A DNA stretch of 64,000 nucleotides from Isoetes taiwanensis. Its lineage: Eukaryota; Streptophyta; Lycopodiopsida; Isoetales; Isoetaceae. The notes beneath the pieces were generated by a model. The model ran no database searches. It was not told the DNA's origin and saw only the letters and a program-made list of their open reading frames with translations. The DNA lies in assembly GCA_021234155.1 (NCBI GenBank), contig JAJEKV010000031.1:13137748-13201747 (forward strand), written 5' to 3'. Position numbers and translations under genes: made by a program. Numbering within the stretch: position 1 is the stretch's first letter; each line of letters opens with the position of its first letter. This document shows, one piece after another, positions 1 through 11,056 of the stretch.

Positions 1-1772
1 ACTACACTGGAATACGTGAGATCTTGACATGAACTATCTTTGGCCCTACTTTAAACATGTTTCTGCAATTTATGACTGTTGCGGATTTTGAAACAAAGCA
101 TGTCACATTTAAATCCTGAAGTTTCAAGATCTTCTTACATCTAACATGACTGCTTAATAGTTCGTGTAATACCTCATTATAATTTGCTAATTAAAGAGAC
201 AAAAGTTATCTTTATTTGGCTACTACTTATCTGACCCAAGTTGGAGCCCTGGATACCAATGGAAAAAGCCATAAAAATGATACATAAGCTTTTCACATGC
301 ATAAAAAAGGTACGAGCATCTAAGATTTTATTCCAGAAGATGACGACGAAGCAGGAATTATAGAAAGAAATACAATAACAGGTTGCACGTCCACTCTGTT
401 CGTCGGGATGCTTAAGATGTTGAGGATTACAGTATAGGAGCACAGAGTGTATTGTCAACGAACTTATGGGTGCCGTGTTCTGCAAGCAGGCCATACTCAG
501 GTCTTCCACTTAATCTCGAAAAGTTTCTATTTGTAGCACATTGTTCACTAGATGATATTTATGTTTTGGGACAAGGTTTTAACAAGTAAAATGAAATGCT
601 TCGGAGAGCTTGCTTTGAGCGAGTAGATTTTCAAACTTTTTTAGCGATATCGGTGGCTTGCTTCAAAGCAACCGAGGGGTCATGCAATATCCGTTTTGCG
701 TTCTATATGGTCCGAGAATTTTTGGCTGAAAATTTTTACGATTGAATTTTTTGTCTGCTATTATGAATTGTTATTAGATGTTTTGATTGATGCGTGTCAT
801 TGTAAAAAGAGTATTTTTGGAGGCTCTTTCCCTTGGGTGCAACATTCACTCCTATTTTCATGTTATGGACCTTGCCATCAACAAAGAAACAAAAAAATCA
901 TTGCCTCTGCATCTCTAGCTCTTCTCCCTTACACTAGAGGGTGAAAAAAAAAAGTAATTTTGTACTTTATAAACCTAGGGTTCTTGGATTCAATTAGAGT
1001 CATATAGAACTTGCAATTTTACCTATTTGAAAGACGTAAAAATAAAAAACTTTTAAACACAACTTCTATTCGTAAAGGATTCAATTAACATGAAATTTAG
1101 TATTTACTACTAAGAATATCACATTGACAACATAAAGAAACACAAGTGTTAGAATCCAAAAAATGCTTTTGAAGGTTGGTGTGACAAAAATGTCTATTTA
1201 AAAAAAAAAAATGTCTATTTGAAATTATTTAAGCCTTCGTAATGACTTAGGTTCCTAATAAGTTGGCCTATTTATGTCTTGCCATGCAATAATAAGATCA
1301 TTGTTAATAATGTAAGAGCTTCCTCTATTGGTAATACACAAAATCAGTAGCACCTTTGCTCACTAAGTCCTCAAAAAACATTGTATAGCTCATTGAGAAA
1401 TTATATAGCAAATTATTATTTGCTCGAAATTGTATAACCGTTTGAGAAAGCGACATTTTTGTCCATCGCAACCTGCTTTGGCGGAGGTTGTTAGAGGTAT
1501 GTTGCATGGTTGAATAGGTCGTTCCTTGCAATTGGGAGCAACGACTCAAAACACAAAAAAGAAAATCACAAATGTTTTAGGAGGAGCAACACCACAACTA
1601 AAGTATAAGTGCAGCAACACAACTAAGGTATAACTCCAAAAAATGTATTATATTCCAAATTGGGGCACATCCAAAGGACAAATGCAACAAAAAACTACTT
1701 ATAGTCCAAGGGGACACATTTAAAGGACAAATGCACGTGAAAGATCTAAAGTTATCAACTCTTATGTGATAT

Positions 1773-1884
1773 GTTACAAGCATTGGGCTCTATACGAGCT
1801 TGAAATCTAGAGATTCAAATTGTAACGTGTTACAAGCATTGGGCGCTACAAGAGCTTGGAATCTAGCGATTCAAATTGTAAATG
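1773..1884. repeat. tandem duplication, two copies of about 56 bp
   Basis: Two adjacent copies start with GTTACAAGCATTGGGC at 1773 and 1829 and differ at a few positions. They lie inside the Helitron interior; no coding sense is visible. Confidence 0.75.
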
Positions 1885-3076
1885 TTAAACGTATTTGTGT
1901 TGGATACTAAAAGTGGAAGAAATCCCATTTATTTTTTGGATTACTACTGGGGTATATTGTGAGGTGCAGTTACTTTAGATAGATTCCAAACATTAGTACA
2001 AAAATTGATCTGAAAAATAGCCATGGCACAATATGGAAGGAAGTTAATGTATATGACCTTCCCACTAAAACACGCGAGATTCAATTACAAAAGACAATCT
2101 ATTAGTATGAAGCACTGTTTGGCATAATAAATACAAATAGACAATGTTGTTTTGCTCCCAGGCGAACATGACATTTTTGAGCCAGCCAAACTTCCAATTA
2201 GCCTTCTGTTGCAACACTTGCAGTTGCACAAATGTTGAAGGGTTTTTTTTAAGAGGTGGTTCTATATTAGGATGTTTGTTTGTGCTAATCAGGACGTTTA
2301 GTGAGACATTCATTTCTCATATACTTCAAATGGTAGTGATATTTGTGAGATTAAGTGGCATATTATTTTTTAGATTATATCGTAGATTTAGGTATTTAGT
2401 GTTGTTGAACTACTAAATTGTATTACATGTTAGGATTGCCAGCTGCACATACGGATTTGCACTATCTACTTTTCAAATGCTCTTGCCAATGCGATGAAGT
2501 CAACTTGGCCTCATACGCACAAACATTTGCAAAAACAAAATAGCATTTTTTCTTCAATCCCTCACACTTCTACCCGAGGATAACTCGAGCAACGCCCGAG
2601 CAAAATATCACACTCCTATAAAACTCTTGCACAGGTCGACCACCGCTCAGCCAGGGCAAGGGCGGATACACTATGCATTCAAGGTTCAAAATATCGATAA
2701 ATATAGACGAGACATCAACTTGCAATTTTCCAAAGCAGTCCAAGATGGCAAAGTTGACAATAGAGACGAGCATGATTATGATGAGGCCCCAATGATGCAT
2801 AAACATGTTTATGAAGCACTGAATAGAACACTCTGTTATATGGAGCTCATGTGACAGGTTATATGGGGGACTCATTGTTGTTTTGGGAGGAGATTTTTAC
2901 CTCCTTGAAGTACGCCTGTATATAGGATCTTATTGGGATCACCATAAATATGCGAGTGATGAACCACAATTACATAAGTAAACCATATTCATTATTGCAA
3001 GCATCAACCTGTAGTGTTGTCGAAAGTTGTACAAATGGACATTAAAGGCCAAGTAAAAGCACAAGTCAAGACATTA

Positions 3077-3106
3077 GCCCGGCAACGCCGGGCACCCGTT
3101 TACTAG
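3077..3106 (+). other. Helitron 3' terminal hairpin and CTAG end
   Basis: Stem GCCCGGC/GCCGGGC with AAC loop, 9-nt spacer, CTAG. The same architecture occurs at 59694-59721, where one stem pair is A-T instead of G-C. Confidence 0.85.
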
Positions 3107-5079
3107 TGTATCTTCACTATGAGGTATGATTTGAGCATTAGAGACAATCTGAGATGAAATCAAGTGCTACAGAGGTACCCATCTTGTCTTCATTCCATAT
3201 CCACCTTTTTTCACTTTTGAGACCTTTTCCCATCATTTCACTATCCATTTTTTTATTGATCCTACCTTCAATTGAGATTTGCCCCCTAATGATCTTGAAA
3301 AACTTCAAAGGCAAGAAAACTCTTTTCTCATTCTCATTTCATCTTCCTAAACCCTAGTATAGCCTATTTACACCCTTTTCCCATCTTTTTCCCATGACTT
3401 TTTCACCATCCCTATGTTGCAATATTCATTGACCATGGGTCAAAATGGACAAAAATTTAAATGTTTCAGTTTGACCTGAAAACCTTCTAGATGGAAAGCT
3501 TGGCAAAAAAGAGCTAACATGGCCTTTTAAATTTGAAAAAAAAACCCTTGGGAAGGCCTTCAAAATTGGATTCTTGGGATGCGTGCCAAAAAATAAAAAC
3601 CTATTCTAGCCTATCTACCGATAGTTCGGTGTCACCCCAAATTTTTCCACGTGGCGGCCAGGGGGGGGCGCATTGACTGGCTGGGTGCCCCTCTGCGGGC
3701 ACGTAAATTTAATAGTGGGGTCAACACTATTCCTTATATACGTACGCCGGACTTCGTTTGTGCCTGTGGGATATATCACCCTTAAGAATTTTGGATGAAC
3801 CCTAAGAAATAGGGGAACCTGCTAAATCCGGCCAATTCGTGCCTAAACTTGATTGAATCCCGCCAATTTTCCCCCGAGATCAACTCCTGAACCTTTTCCG
3901 AGACCTTGGGGACCCTCTGTGGCATTTGATCCGTGAGAAATTGCTCAAATTAGGCCTAAAATCACTCGGCCGAGCTAGTTTTGTGGGAGGAACAGTTCTT
4001 AAACCAGCATTACAGATCAAATCGGGACGCCCCTCAGAGATATACCTCTGTGATTTTGGCGCATTCAATATTTTGATATCACCTTGCTCTGTTCTGTTCA
4101 GATTCCAGCTCTATTTCGCTCAAGATTGAAGTCCCGGTTCGTTGTGATCTGGTCAGCATTGAGGCACCTCGATTGCAACTTAAAAAATCATTCTATATTA
4201 CTTCTTTGGTAGTTTTGAAGCCCTTGAAAGACTCATACAGTCTTGGAATTGCTCTCAAGCATTATTACTCAAGCATTATTATTTTCAAAACTTTGGTAAT
4301 ACCCTGTTGACATTATCAAACTTTCTGTATCACATTGCTATAATACATAGTCTTTGCCTGAAAAATCATTTTCATCATTGTACATCCATTTTTTGTAATT
4401 CTGCATTGCTCTTTTAAAAAAAAAAGCAAAAAACCAAAACAAGACCTAAACATATTTACTCATAGATTGTATCCTCTTCAGATAGTTGTATTTCATCCTT
4501 ATAGAAATCCTAGAAACCTATACATTCAAAGAAAACATATAAAAAGATTTCTTTTCATAACTGTTACAGAGTTTGGTTTTTTTCTTGAGGTTTTGTCTAT
4601 TTACAGAAAAACTAAAACATCCTTTTGCTATTCAAACCTCCTGCACGTGATCTAGAGGCTATTTTGAAGTTGCTTGCACAGATCCCAACCCAAAATTTCC
4701 CATCAAACTCCATCTGCAAAATTTGGCTCTCTGTTTTGGCACTGGCCAACTTTTTGACCTGCCTTTGACCTCGATTTTCTTGACCTTCCCTTATTCAAAT
4801 CAAGTCAAATCTTCTCCACCATTTTCCTCTGCTTGTTGACCACTTATAACACCAATCAGATCTTCAAAATCTCTCAAGGTGTGTCAGCAAGTTCAGTTTT
4901 TGCTCTGACAGGTTTTTCAGTTTCAGGGACTCTAGTGATTTTGAAAAAACTAGCACTTTAAAAATGAATTTTCTGGTTTCATATGACAAGGATTGATCAC
5001 CCTAAGTGATCTGGAGGTTCTAACCGCTTGTTTAAGATTCCTTTGAGGTTAGGCTAAAATTCCAGGTTTTAGGCTAACA
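3107..5079 (+). repeat. 5' LTR, right-hand 1973 bp
   Basis: Collinear with 11495-13467 with scattered substitutions and small indels, mostly near 3600-3760. Ends GGCTAACA at 5079; the internal region starts directly after. I could not match the following TTTTGGAGGTTCTACC to a specific tRNA primer site. Confidence 0.92.
3731..3740 (+). promoter_or_regulatory. putative LTR TATA box
   Basis: TCCTTATATA in the 5' LTR, matched by CCTTATATAC at 12118-12127 in the 3' LTR. The position in the LTR fits a retrotransposon promoter; no transcript evidence. Confidence 0.4.
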
Positions 5080-5122
5080 TTTTGGAGGTTCTACCGAGAT
5101 TTTCACCTGGAAGTTGAACTCC

Positions 5123-6200
5123 ATGGCACCAAGAAAGACTGCTGAGCCTGCTGAGCAACCTGAGGTAATGGGTCAACCAGATCTAGTAGGGGTAAGCATG
5201 AAAGTGGCTACCAGTTCCACAGCAAATGTTACAAATGTTTCTGCTTTGCCTTTTCCTCCACAAGCTCCTTACCAATTTGAGCTCACTATACCTGTTTCTT
5301 CCCCTTGTTATGATTCTTCCATGAATGCTAACCATTTCTTGAAGAATTTTGAAGAATATTATGAGGAGCATGGAAAGAAGAAAGGTACCAGGTTCATTTG
5401 AGTTTATCAAATGCATGAAAGGTGATGAGGCGGATCCTGGTTGGATTTTGAACTTTCAATAGGTACTAAGTGGGATGAATTGGAACAAAGGTTTACATCA
5501 CGGTTTGGTAAGACTACTTCACCCAGGATCTTGTTTTTGAGCTCAATTCCTTTTCTATTAAATCTGGTGAAAGTGTGAAACAAAAGATGTGGAAAGATTT
5601 AACTCTTATTTCTTTGGTGTGTAATAGGAACCATGTTTCCCACCCAACTTTGCATCTGGTTGCTTCCTTTATCGAGGTTTGATGACCGGGCCTAAGATTT
5701 ATAGAAAGTTATTAAAACTTCAAAAGTTTGGTGAGCTAGATTCAATCCATAAGACATTCGTAAAATTTTGTAGATTTAGTAGAAATGCTAAGCTATTTGC
5801 CCGATGAAGAAGTCGAGATCCATTCTACCCTCCTCATCATGATATCGAGCACGAGTTACATTATGCTAATGCTGCCCCTGTGTATGCAGTTCAGAAGGAA
5901 AAGAAAAAGCCAAAAGCTGAAGAGCTAGACCCTCGGGTTTTAGAAGTGAAATCTGAGATAAGTAAGATGTACGAAGCTCTTTTAGAAGTTACCAAACAAC
6001 TCATGGAGTTAAAAATAGTAATAATGCTCTTTCTTCTAGCTCGCCATACCAATGCACAAAGCGTGGTAAACCCTATCATAGGGCTGAAAAGCGCTTTGCA
6101 AGATCTTGTCCTAAATGCCACAAAGGGGCCATTTTGGTAGAGAATGTCCCTGTTTGTTCTTTTGCAAAGAAATAGGTCATGAAGAGAAGTTCTGCAGTGT
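5123..6200 (+). pseudogene. gag of the Tat-like gypsy element
   Basis: Starts with ATG at 5123 (MAPRKTAEPAE), 43 bp after the LTR. The first frame stays open to 5401, then reading must change frame several times. Near the end two cysteine clusters appear across frameshifts: a CX2CX4HX4C-like nucleocapsid knuckle (CPKC, then H and C, about 6107-6150) followed by CLFCKEIGHEEKFC to about 6195. These are the nucleic-acid-binding zinc knuckles of GAG. The broken frame means no GAG protein can be made from this copy. Confidence 0.75.
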
Positions 6201-6455
6201 CAAGAATTAACTTGCAAAGCAAGAAAAAGGTAAACAGGTGTCCAATGTTAGTTTTATTGAGACTTGTGCAGAAGAACAAGAAGAACAAGATGTTATGGTT
6301 GTGCAAACACGTGCTAGGCTCCATTCAGTACATCCGCAAGTTCTGTCCCACCAATTGTAGCTCCTAAGGTAACATTTCAGCCAAATCCTCAGGATATAGC
6401 TCCTTCCCCTGTTCAAAGGTATAAACAGAAAGATTTTGAGCTTGATGAATTTGAA

Positions 6456-7077
6456 TTGCTCATGAAAAACTCCAAGGTTACTGTAGACTTACTAACTTTA
6501 TTAAGGATTGCACCATCATACAGGGAAAAGCTTATCAAGAACACCCAACATGTTGAAGAAATTGCTGCAGAAACTTGCAACAACGTTTTACGTAACCTTA
6601 CCCGAAACATAATCAAGATCCAGGGGGCTTTTATTTGTAGTGCTACTATAGGTACCTCCCATTTAGATAAAGTTTTGTTGGATGGAGGTTCCTCTCTAAA
6701 TGTCATGCCTTATCATGTTATGAAAACACTGAATCTCAAAGTAGAAGACAACACTTCTATTGTTCTAAAATCCTTTTCCAATGCTAAGGTAGTACCAAAG
6801 GGAGTGGTGAGAAATGTGTGCATTATCTGGGGGAATCATTGTCTTAGCTACATTTGTGGTTGTTGACTTTGAGAATGTTAACCATGCTAACATCTATGAT
6901 TTATTATTGGGAAGAAGGTGGATGAAAACAGTAGATGCTAGGCCTATATGGTCTGAAGGTATTTGCACTATTTCAAATGGAGCAACTTCCATTAAACCGG
7001 TAAACCAAACTGACCCATACGCTAACATTAGATTCATAGATGTGGATATTTTGCAGGAAGAGGAGTTAGGAGTTTGA
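6456..7077 (+). pseudogene. retropepsin (protease) domain
   Basis: Two overlapping frames (6456-6866 and 6814-7077) together give a retroviral-type aspartic protease. The active-site motif LLDGGSSLNVMP is at about 6675-6710, with the catalytic Asp codon at 6681; plant gypsy proteases commonly have D[TG]GSS here. The later YDLLLGRRWM at about 6890-6925 is the usual flap/ILGR-type segment. One frameshift separates the halves. Confidence 0.8.
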
Positions 7078-7159
7078 TTTAGGTCTAGATGTTGATATAA
7101 ATGCAGAAGTTATCAACTTTGCTCATGTAGAGTCCCCGATCCAAAAGAAAACAAGGCCT

Positions 7160-7520
7160 ACCTTTGGTTTGATGGAGGTATGTCTAAAAATTAGGGATTG
7201 CTTCTTCGCTGCTATTCAAGGATGCGAGATCTTAAGTGATGACTAAGATAGGGAGAATTCATCCTAATATTTCTTCTAATGCAGTGAGAATATAGGGCCC
7301 TCATTTTGCAGGCCTACAGGAAGCAAGGTTCATGAATATTTCCCATATTGTTATCTATGGAGACTCACAACTTGTTTGCAAACAGATTTTGGGAGAATAC
7401 CAAACAAAACATCAAGATATGGAGGATCTGAACACACAAGCTCGAGAATTGCTAACTTTTTTTTTATCATTGGGAAATTTATCATATTCCAAGGTCTAAA
7501 AACTTTGAGGCTGATTCTTT
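7160..7520 (+). pseudogene. additional RNase H domain located upstream of RT
   Basis: Read across frameshifts this segment has all four acidic landmarks of type-I RNase H in order: FDGG (Asp codon 7171-7173), EYRALI (Glu 7287-7289), YGDSQLV (Asp 7362-7364) and EADSLCR (Asp 7513-7515). The spacing of about 115 codons from first to last fits the family. It lies between the protease and the RT, and a separate RNase H follows the RT at about 8780-9110, so the element carried two. A second, plant-type RNase H (aRNH) is a known hallmark of Tat-lineage gypsy elements; its position before RT is what deserves attention. The frame is broken in several places. Confidence 0.8.
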
Positions 7521-9110
7521 GTGCAGGAAAACACTCTTAGAGCATCTCTCTGAGGGAGCTATCAAGGAAGATGTCCTAGATGAAGATGAACTCTCTCAGT
7601 TTCATCCTATCTTGACCATCAACCTAGCACAAGAGGAATCACACAAAGAACTTGAAGTGCACAAAGGAGGTATGTCCAGGACTTTGCAAATGGGAGATCT
7701 ATATGATGAAGATTGCAAAGGTAAAATGATTAAGTACTTCGAAGATTGGGTGGATGTTTTTGCATGGGAATATTCAGAATTGAAAGGGGTTGATAGGAGC
7801 ATTTGTGAGTTTGAAATAAAAGTTCGTGAAGATACTAAAACATCATGCGAGAGATTGAGAAGAATTAATTCCTCACTTTTAGATCTTATCAAGGGGAATT
7901 ATTCAAAATGCAAGGAGTCGGTTTGATAGTTGACATTGTGAACCCTTCTTGGGTTTCTTGTATTGTTCAGTTCTAAAAAGAATAGTTCTCTAATAATATG
8001 TGTGGATTATAGAGATCTAAATAAAGCTACTTGTCAAAGATTGTTACCCTTTGCCTTTTTTGGAAGAAATACTTTATGCAGTGGCTGGCAAGTCTATGTA
8101 CTCATTTTTGGATGGTTTCTCTGGTTTTAATCAGATTAGCATCAAAAAGGAAGATCAGCCAAAGACATCCTTCATTACTCCATGGGGACTTATGCAATGA
8201 AAAGGATGCCTTTTGGCTTAATGAATGCCCCCTCGCTACATTTCAGAGAGCTATGGATCTTGTCTTTGCAAACATGACTCTCGAGCAATTCGAGTTTATC
8301 TTGATGATTTATGCTTAGGTACTGGTACAAGTGATCATATTTGAGCTAACAAGGATATTTACATTGTGCGCATAAACCTGGAGTTAATCTAAACCCAAAG
8401 AAGTGCATCTTTTGGCATCCAAAGGCCAGACTCTTAGGCCATGAGGTTTTACGCTAAAGGCCTTCAAGTAGTGAAAGAGAAGATCATAGCTTTAAAAAGC
8501 TTCAAACACCCAGGACAATTAAAGAAGTCAAGGGATTTATGGGAATGACCTCTTTCTTAAGAGTGTATGTGCCTAATTTCTCTCACCTTATTAGTCCTAT
8601 CTCTAAGTTGATTAGAGTAGGCCAAGTTAGTAAACGAGAAAGTAAATATAGGCCTGTTGTTTGGGATGAGTGTGAAAAAGCTTTTTGCAGATCATAGAGG
8701 CTATTTGCCATTCTACACTTTTAAAAACTCAGACCTTTCATTACCATTCAAAGTTTACATAACTATCACTAAAAAAGGTCTTTGGAGTTGCCATTTTGCA
8801 GATAGACACCCTATTGCTTTTGCAAGCAAACAATGGTCTCAAATCAAGAGAAGTATGCTAAAATAGAAAGGAGTGCTGCTGCTCTCATCTTTTTGATAGA
8901 GAGACAGGGTCATCTTTTACAAAAATCCCAAGCCACTATCTACATGCAGCAGAACCCCATGCCTTTTTTGTATGGTAAGAAATTAGAAAAACCTAAGCTT
9001 CATAGGTGGGCTTGTAGGCTTCAATCTTATGATTTAAAGGTAAAGGTTATTCATGTATTGAACAACCCGAGTTTATACTTGCCTGCTGCCTACTTTGAAC
9101 ATGAGGAGTT
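7519..9110 (+). pseudogene. reverse transcriptase and RT-linked RNase H
   Basis: The 7519-7926 frame gives the linker typical before gypsy RTs (VDVFAWEYSELKGVD). RT blocks follow in changing frames: CVDYRDLNKA at about 8000-8030, FITPWG at about 8170, KRMPFGLMNAPATFQ at about 8200-8245, and the catalytic YLDD box at 8297-8308. The connecting RNase H is recognised by HPIAFASKQWSQ at about 8808-8845 and the LHRWACRLQSYDLKV segment at about 9000-9045, ending near the LYLPAAYF motif. At least five frameshifts or stops inactivate it. Confidence 0.88.
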
Positions 9111-9374
9111 GATACAAGAAGAAGAAATGACTAACCTTGTTTTAAATGAGCAGGACTTGTCAACTATATCAGCTCAAGGTTGGCAACAACCTATTAGGAG
9201 GTTCCTTCAGTATCAGGAGATACCTTCTGAATTTTCAAAAAGCCAAGCTTACAAGTTTAAGTTAAAATGTTTGACTTACTCCTTGGTTGGTGACATCTTG
9301 TGCAAGGTAAATAGGGATGGTGTACTCTTAAGATGTGTTGATGAAGATGAGCCCTGGTACTTGCTGAAAATCAC

Positions 9375-10464
9375 AAAGGTGTTTGTGGTGGTCATTTTTT
9401 GTTGCAGACAAACGCCAAGAAAATATTGAGGTCCGGTTATTTACGGCCTCATTTATTTAAAGATTGTTATGATATTATAAAGACTTGTCATCAATGCGGA
9501 TCTTTGGCAAAAGAATCTTGCATCCTGCTCCTCTTCAGAGAATTGTCTCCCCTGGTCCATTTCAAGTTTGGGGATTGGACTATGTTGGCCCTATCAATCC
9601 CCCATCCTCATTCAAACATGAATACATTGTTGTGGCTACAGATCTGTTCACCAAGTGGTGAGCAAAGACCTTTAAGGAAAGCAAATGCCCATACTCTTTG
9701 CTAGATTTTTGCATGAGAATATTTGCTCTAGGTTTGGCATTCCTTTTAAAATTTTGACTGATAGAGGCTCTACTTTTATTAATGAAGTTATTAATTTCCT
9801 TGTTTCAAGCCTCAAGATCAAGCATGTGAAAAGCTCAGCCTATTATCCTCAAGGAAATGGCCAAAGCTCTGAGTCTACTAACAAAGTGCTTAAGGGTATT
9901 TTGCAGAAAAAACAGGTTTGCCAAAACCAAAGGGATTGGCACTTGAAATTATATGATGCTCTTTGGGCTCATAGAATTACTTCTAAAGCAGCTACTAATG
10001 CCTCACCTTTCAGTTTAGTATATGGAGTAGAGGCAGTTATTCCAGTCGAGTTAGAGATACCTTCTTTAAGGATGGCACTCAAGCTTGAGTTGGAGTTTTC
10101 TGAAGCCTTGAAGCACAGGTATGAAGTCTTGTTAAAATTAGATGAAGAAAGGTTTGTTGCAGAGAATTACAACTTGCTGAAGAAGGCTAAGAGTGCAGCA
10201 GCTTTCAAGGCTGCTCACAAACTACAAGACAAGTTTGCACCTATGGAATTAGTTTTAAAGTGGAATGCTGCAGATGAAGGAAAGCTTTCAAAGTTTGAAA
10301 ATCCTTGGGAAGGTCCCTATCAAATTTTAGGAGATGCTGGCTGCTCATCTTATAGGTTGGCAGATCTTGTTACAGGATTAGAACTTCCAAATCCCATTAA
10401 TATTCAACACCTTAAAAGATATTGGCCTCAGCATGCCTGCTTGAGCCTCTTCACTTCTATATAA
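9375..10464 (+). pseudogene. integrase
   Basis: An HHCC zinc-binding region (two His near 9375-9390, CHQC near 9490-9500) is followed by the catalytic core: DYVGP (Asp codon 9579-9581), LTDRGSTF (Asp 9760-9762) and GQSSESTNK (Glu 9871-9873). The second Asp and the Glu have 36 residues between them, one more than the classical D(35)E. The last 260 codons (9685-10464) are one open frame ending with the GPYQIL...HLKRYWP C-terminal segment of gypsy integrases, then TAA. No chromodomain is seen. The first half is frameshifted. Confidence 0.9.
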
Positions 10465-11056
10465 GCATTTGTTCTAGCTTAGAATAGGTTAGTTTATAAT
10501 TTCAAAGCTGAGGTTTTAATATTTCTTTTAATTAGCATATTTCCTTTGAGGTTTAATATTGTGTTTTTTCTGTTTAGCTGCAGGAATGTGACCACAAGGG
10601 ATGAAGACTTTGATTATTACCTATTAATGGGCTCTATGTTGTCATGACAGGACCATTTGTTAAAACATTTCATCTGTCTTCTAAACTGGCCTATTCTTCA
10701 TAAGACCTTGCTTCTCCATTGGAGTTCTAGAGTGCTATCCATACATAAATTTCCACATCTTGCTTGGCACTCATGCTAACCTTGATTTACTGTCATATGC
10801 AGGTTCATTCTTTTCTCCTCCATTTTCATCTGCCTATAAGTTGCCTTACATTCCATTTCAGCCTTCTATCCTTTTATTTTCATTCCCTACAATGCTCTGC
10901 ACCACATTTCCACCATAGCAGAGTTCATCTCACACTCATACCACTCATTTCATTACTCTACATCATTCTGTCACCTGCACCAGTATTTGAAGATCCTCAG
11001 TCTAAGTCTACATCTATTAGGCTGAGGGGACCAGCCTATTCTTTCCTTTGAGGAGA
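10465..11056 (+). other. 3' non-coding part of the gypsy internal region with polypurine tract
   Basis: No coding sense. The purine run GAGGAGA ends directly at the TGTT start of the 3' LTR (11057) and is the likely primer for plus-strand synthesis. Confidence 0.6.

Larger units (their letters stand above)
1..3106 (+). mobile_element. Helitron, 3' portion (5' end outside the window)
   Basis: The right end is a textbook Helitron terminus: a 7-bp perfect stem (GCCCGGC, loop AAC, GCCGGGC, 3077-3093), a short spacer and CTAG at 3103-3106 followed by T. The base after the end (T3107) begins sequence that is collinear with 11495 onward in the 3' LTR of the neighbouring gypsy element, where the same site reads A|T uninterrupted. 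This shows insertion between A and T, the known Helitron target. The left part of the LTR is not seen anywhere in 1-3076, so the Helitron must start upstream of the window. I see no RepHel-type ORF and recognise no captured gene in this stretch; short ORFs here look random. Confidence 0.75.

Noticed and set aside
2592-2612. A second Helitron-like hairpin (CTCGAGC AAC GCCCGAG) inside the first Helitron
   Set aside because: The stem has a mismatch and no CTRR end follows within 20 bases; not enough to call a nested terminus.
5080-5100. Primer-binding site of the Tat-like element
   Set aside because: The TGG-containing sequence after the 5' LTR does not match any tRNA 3' end I can name.
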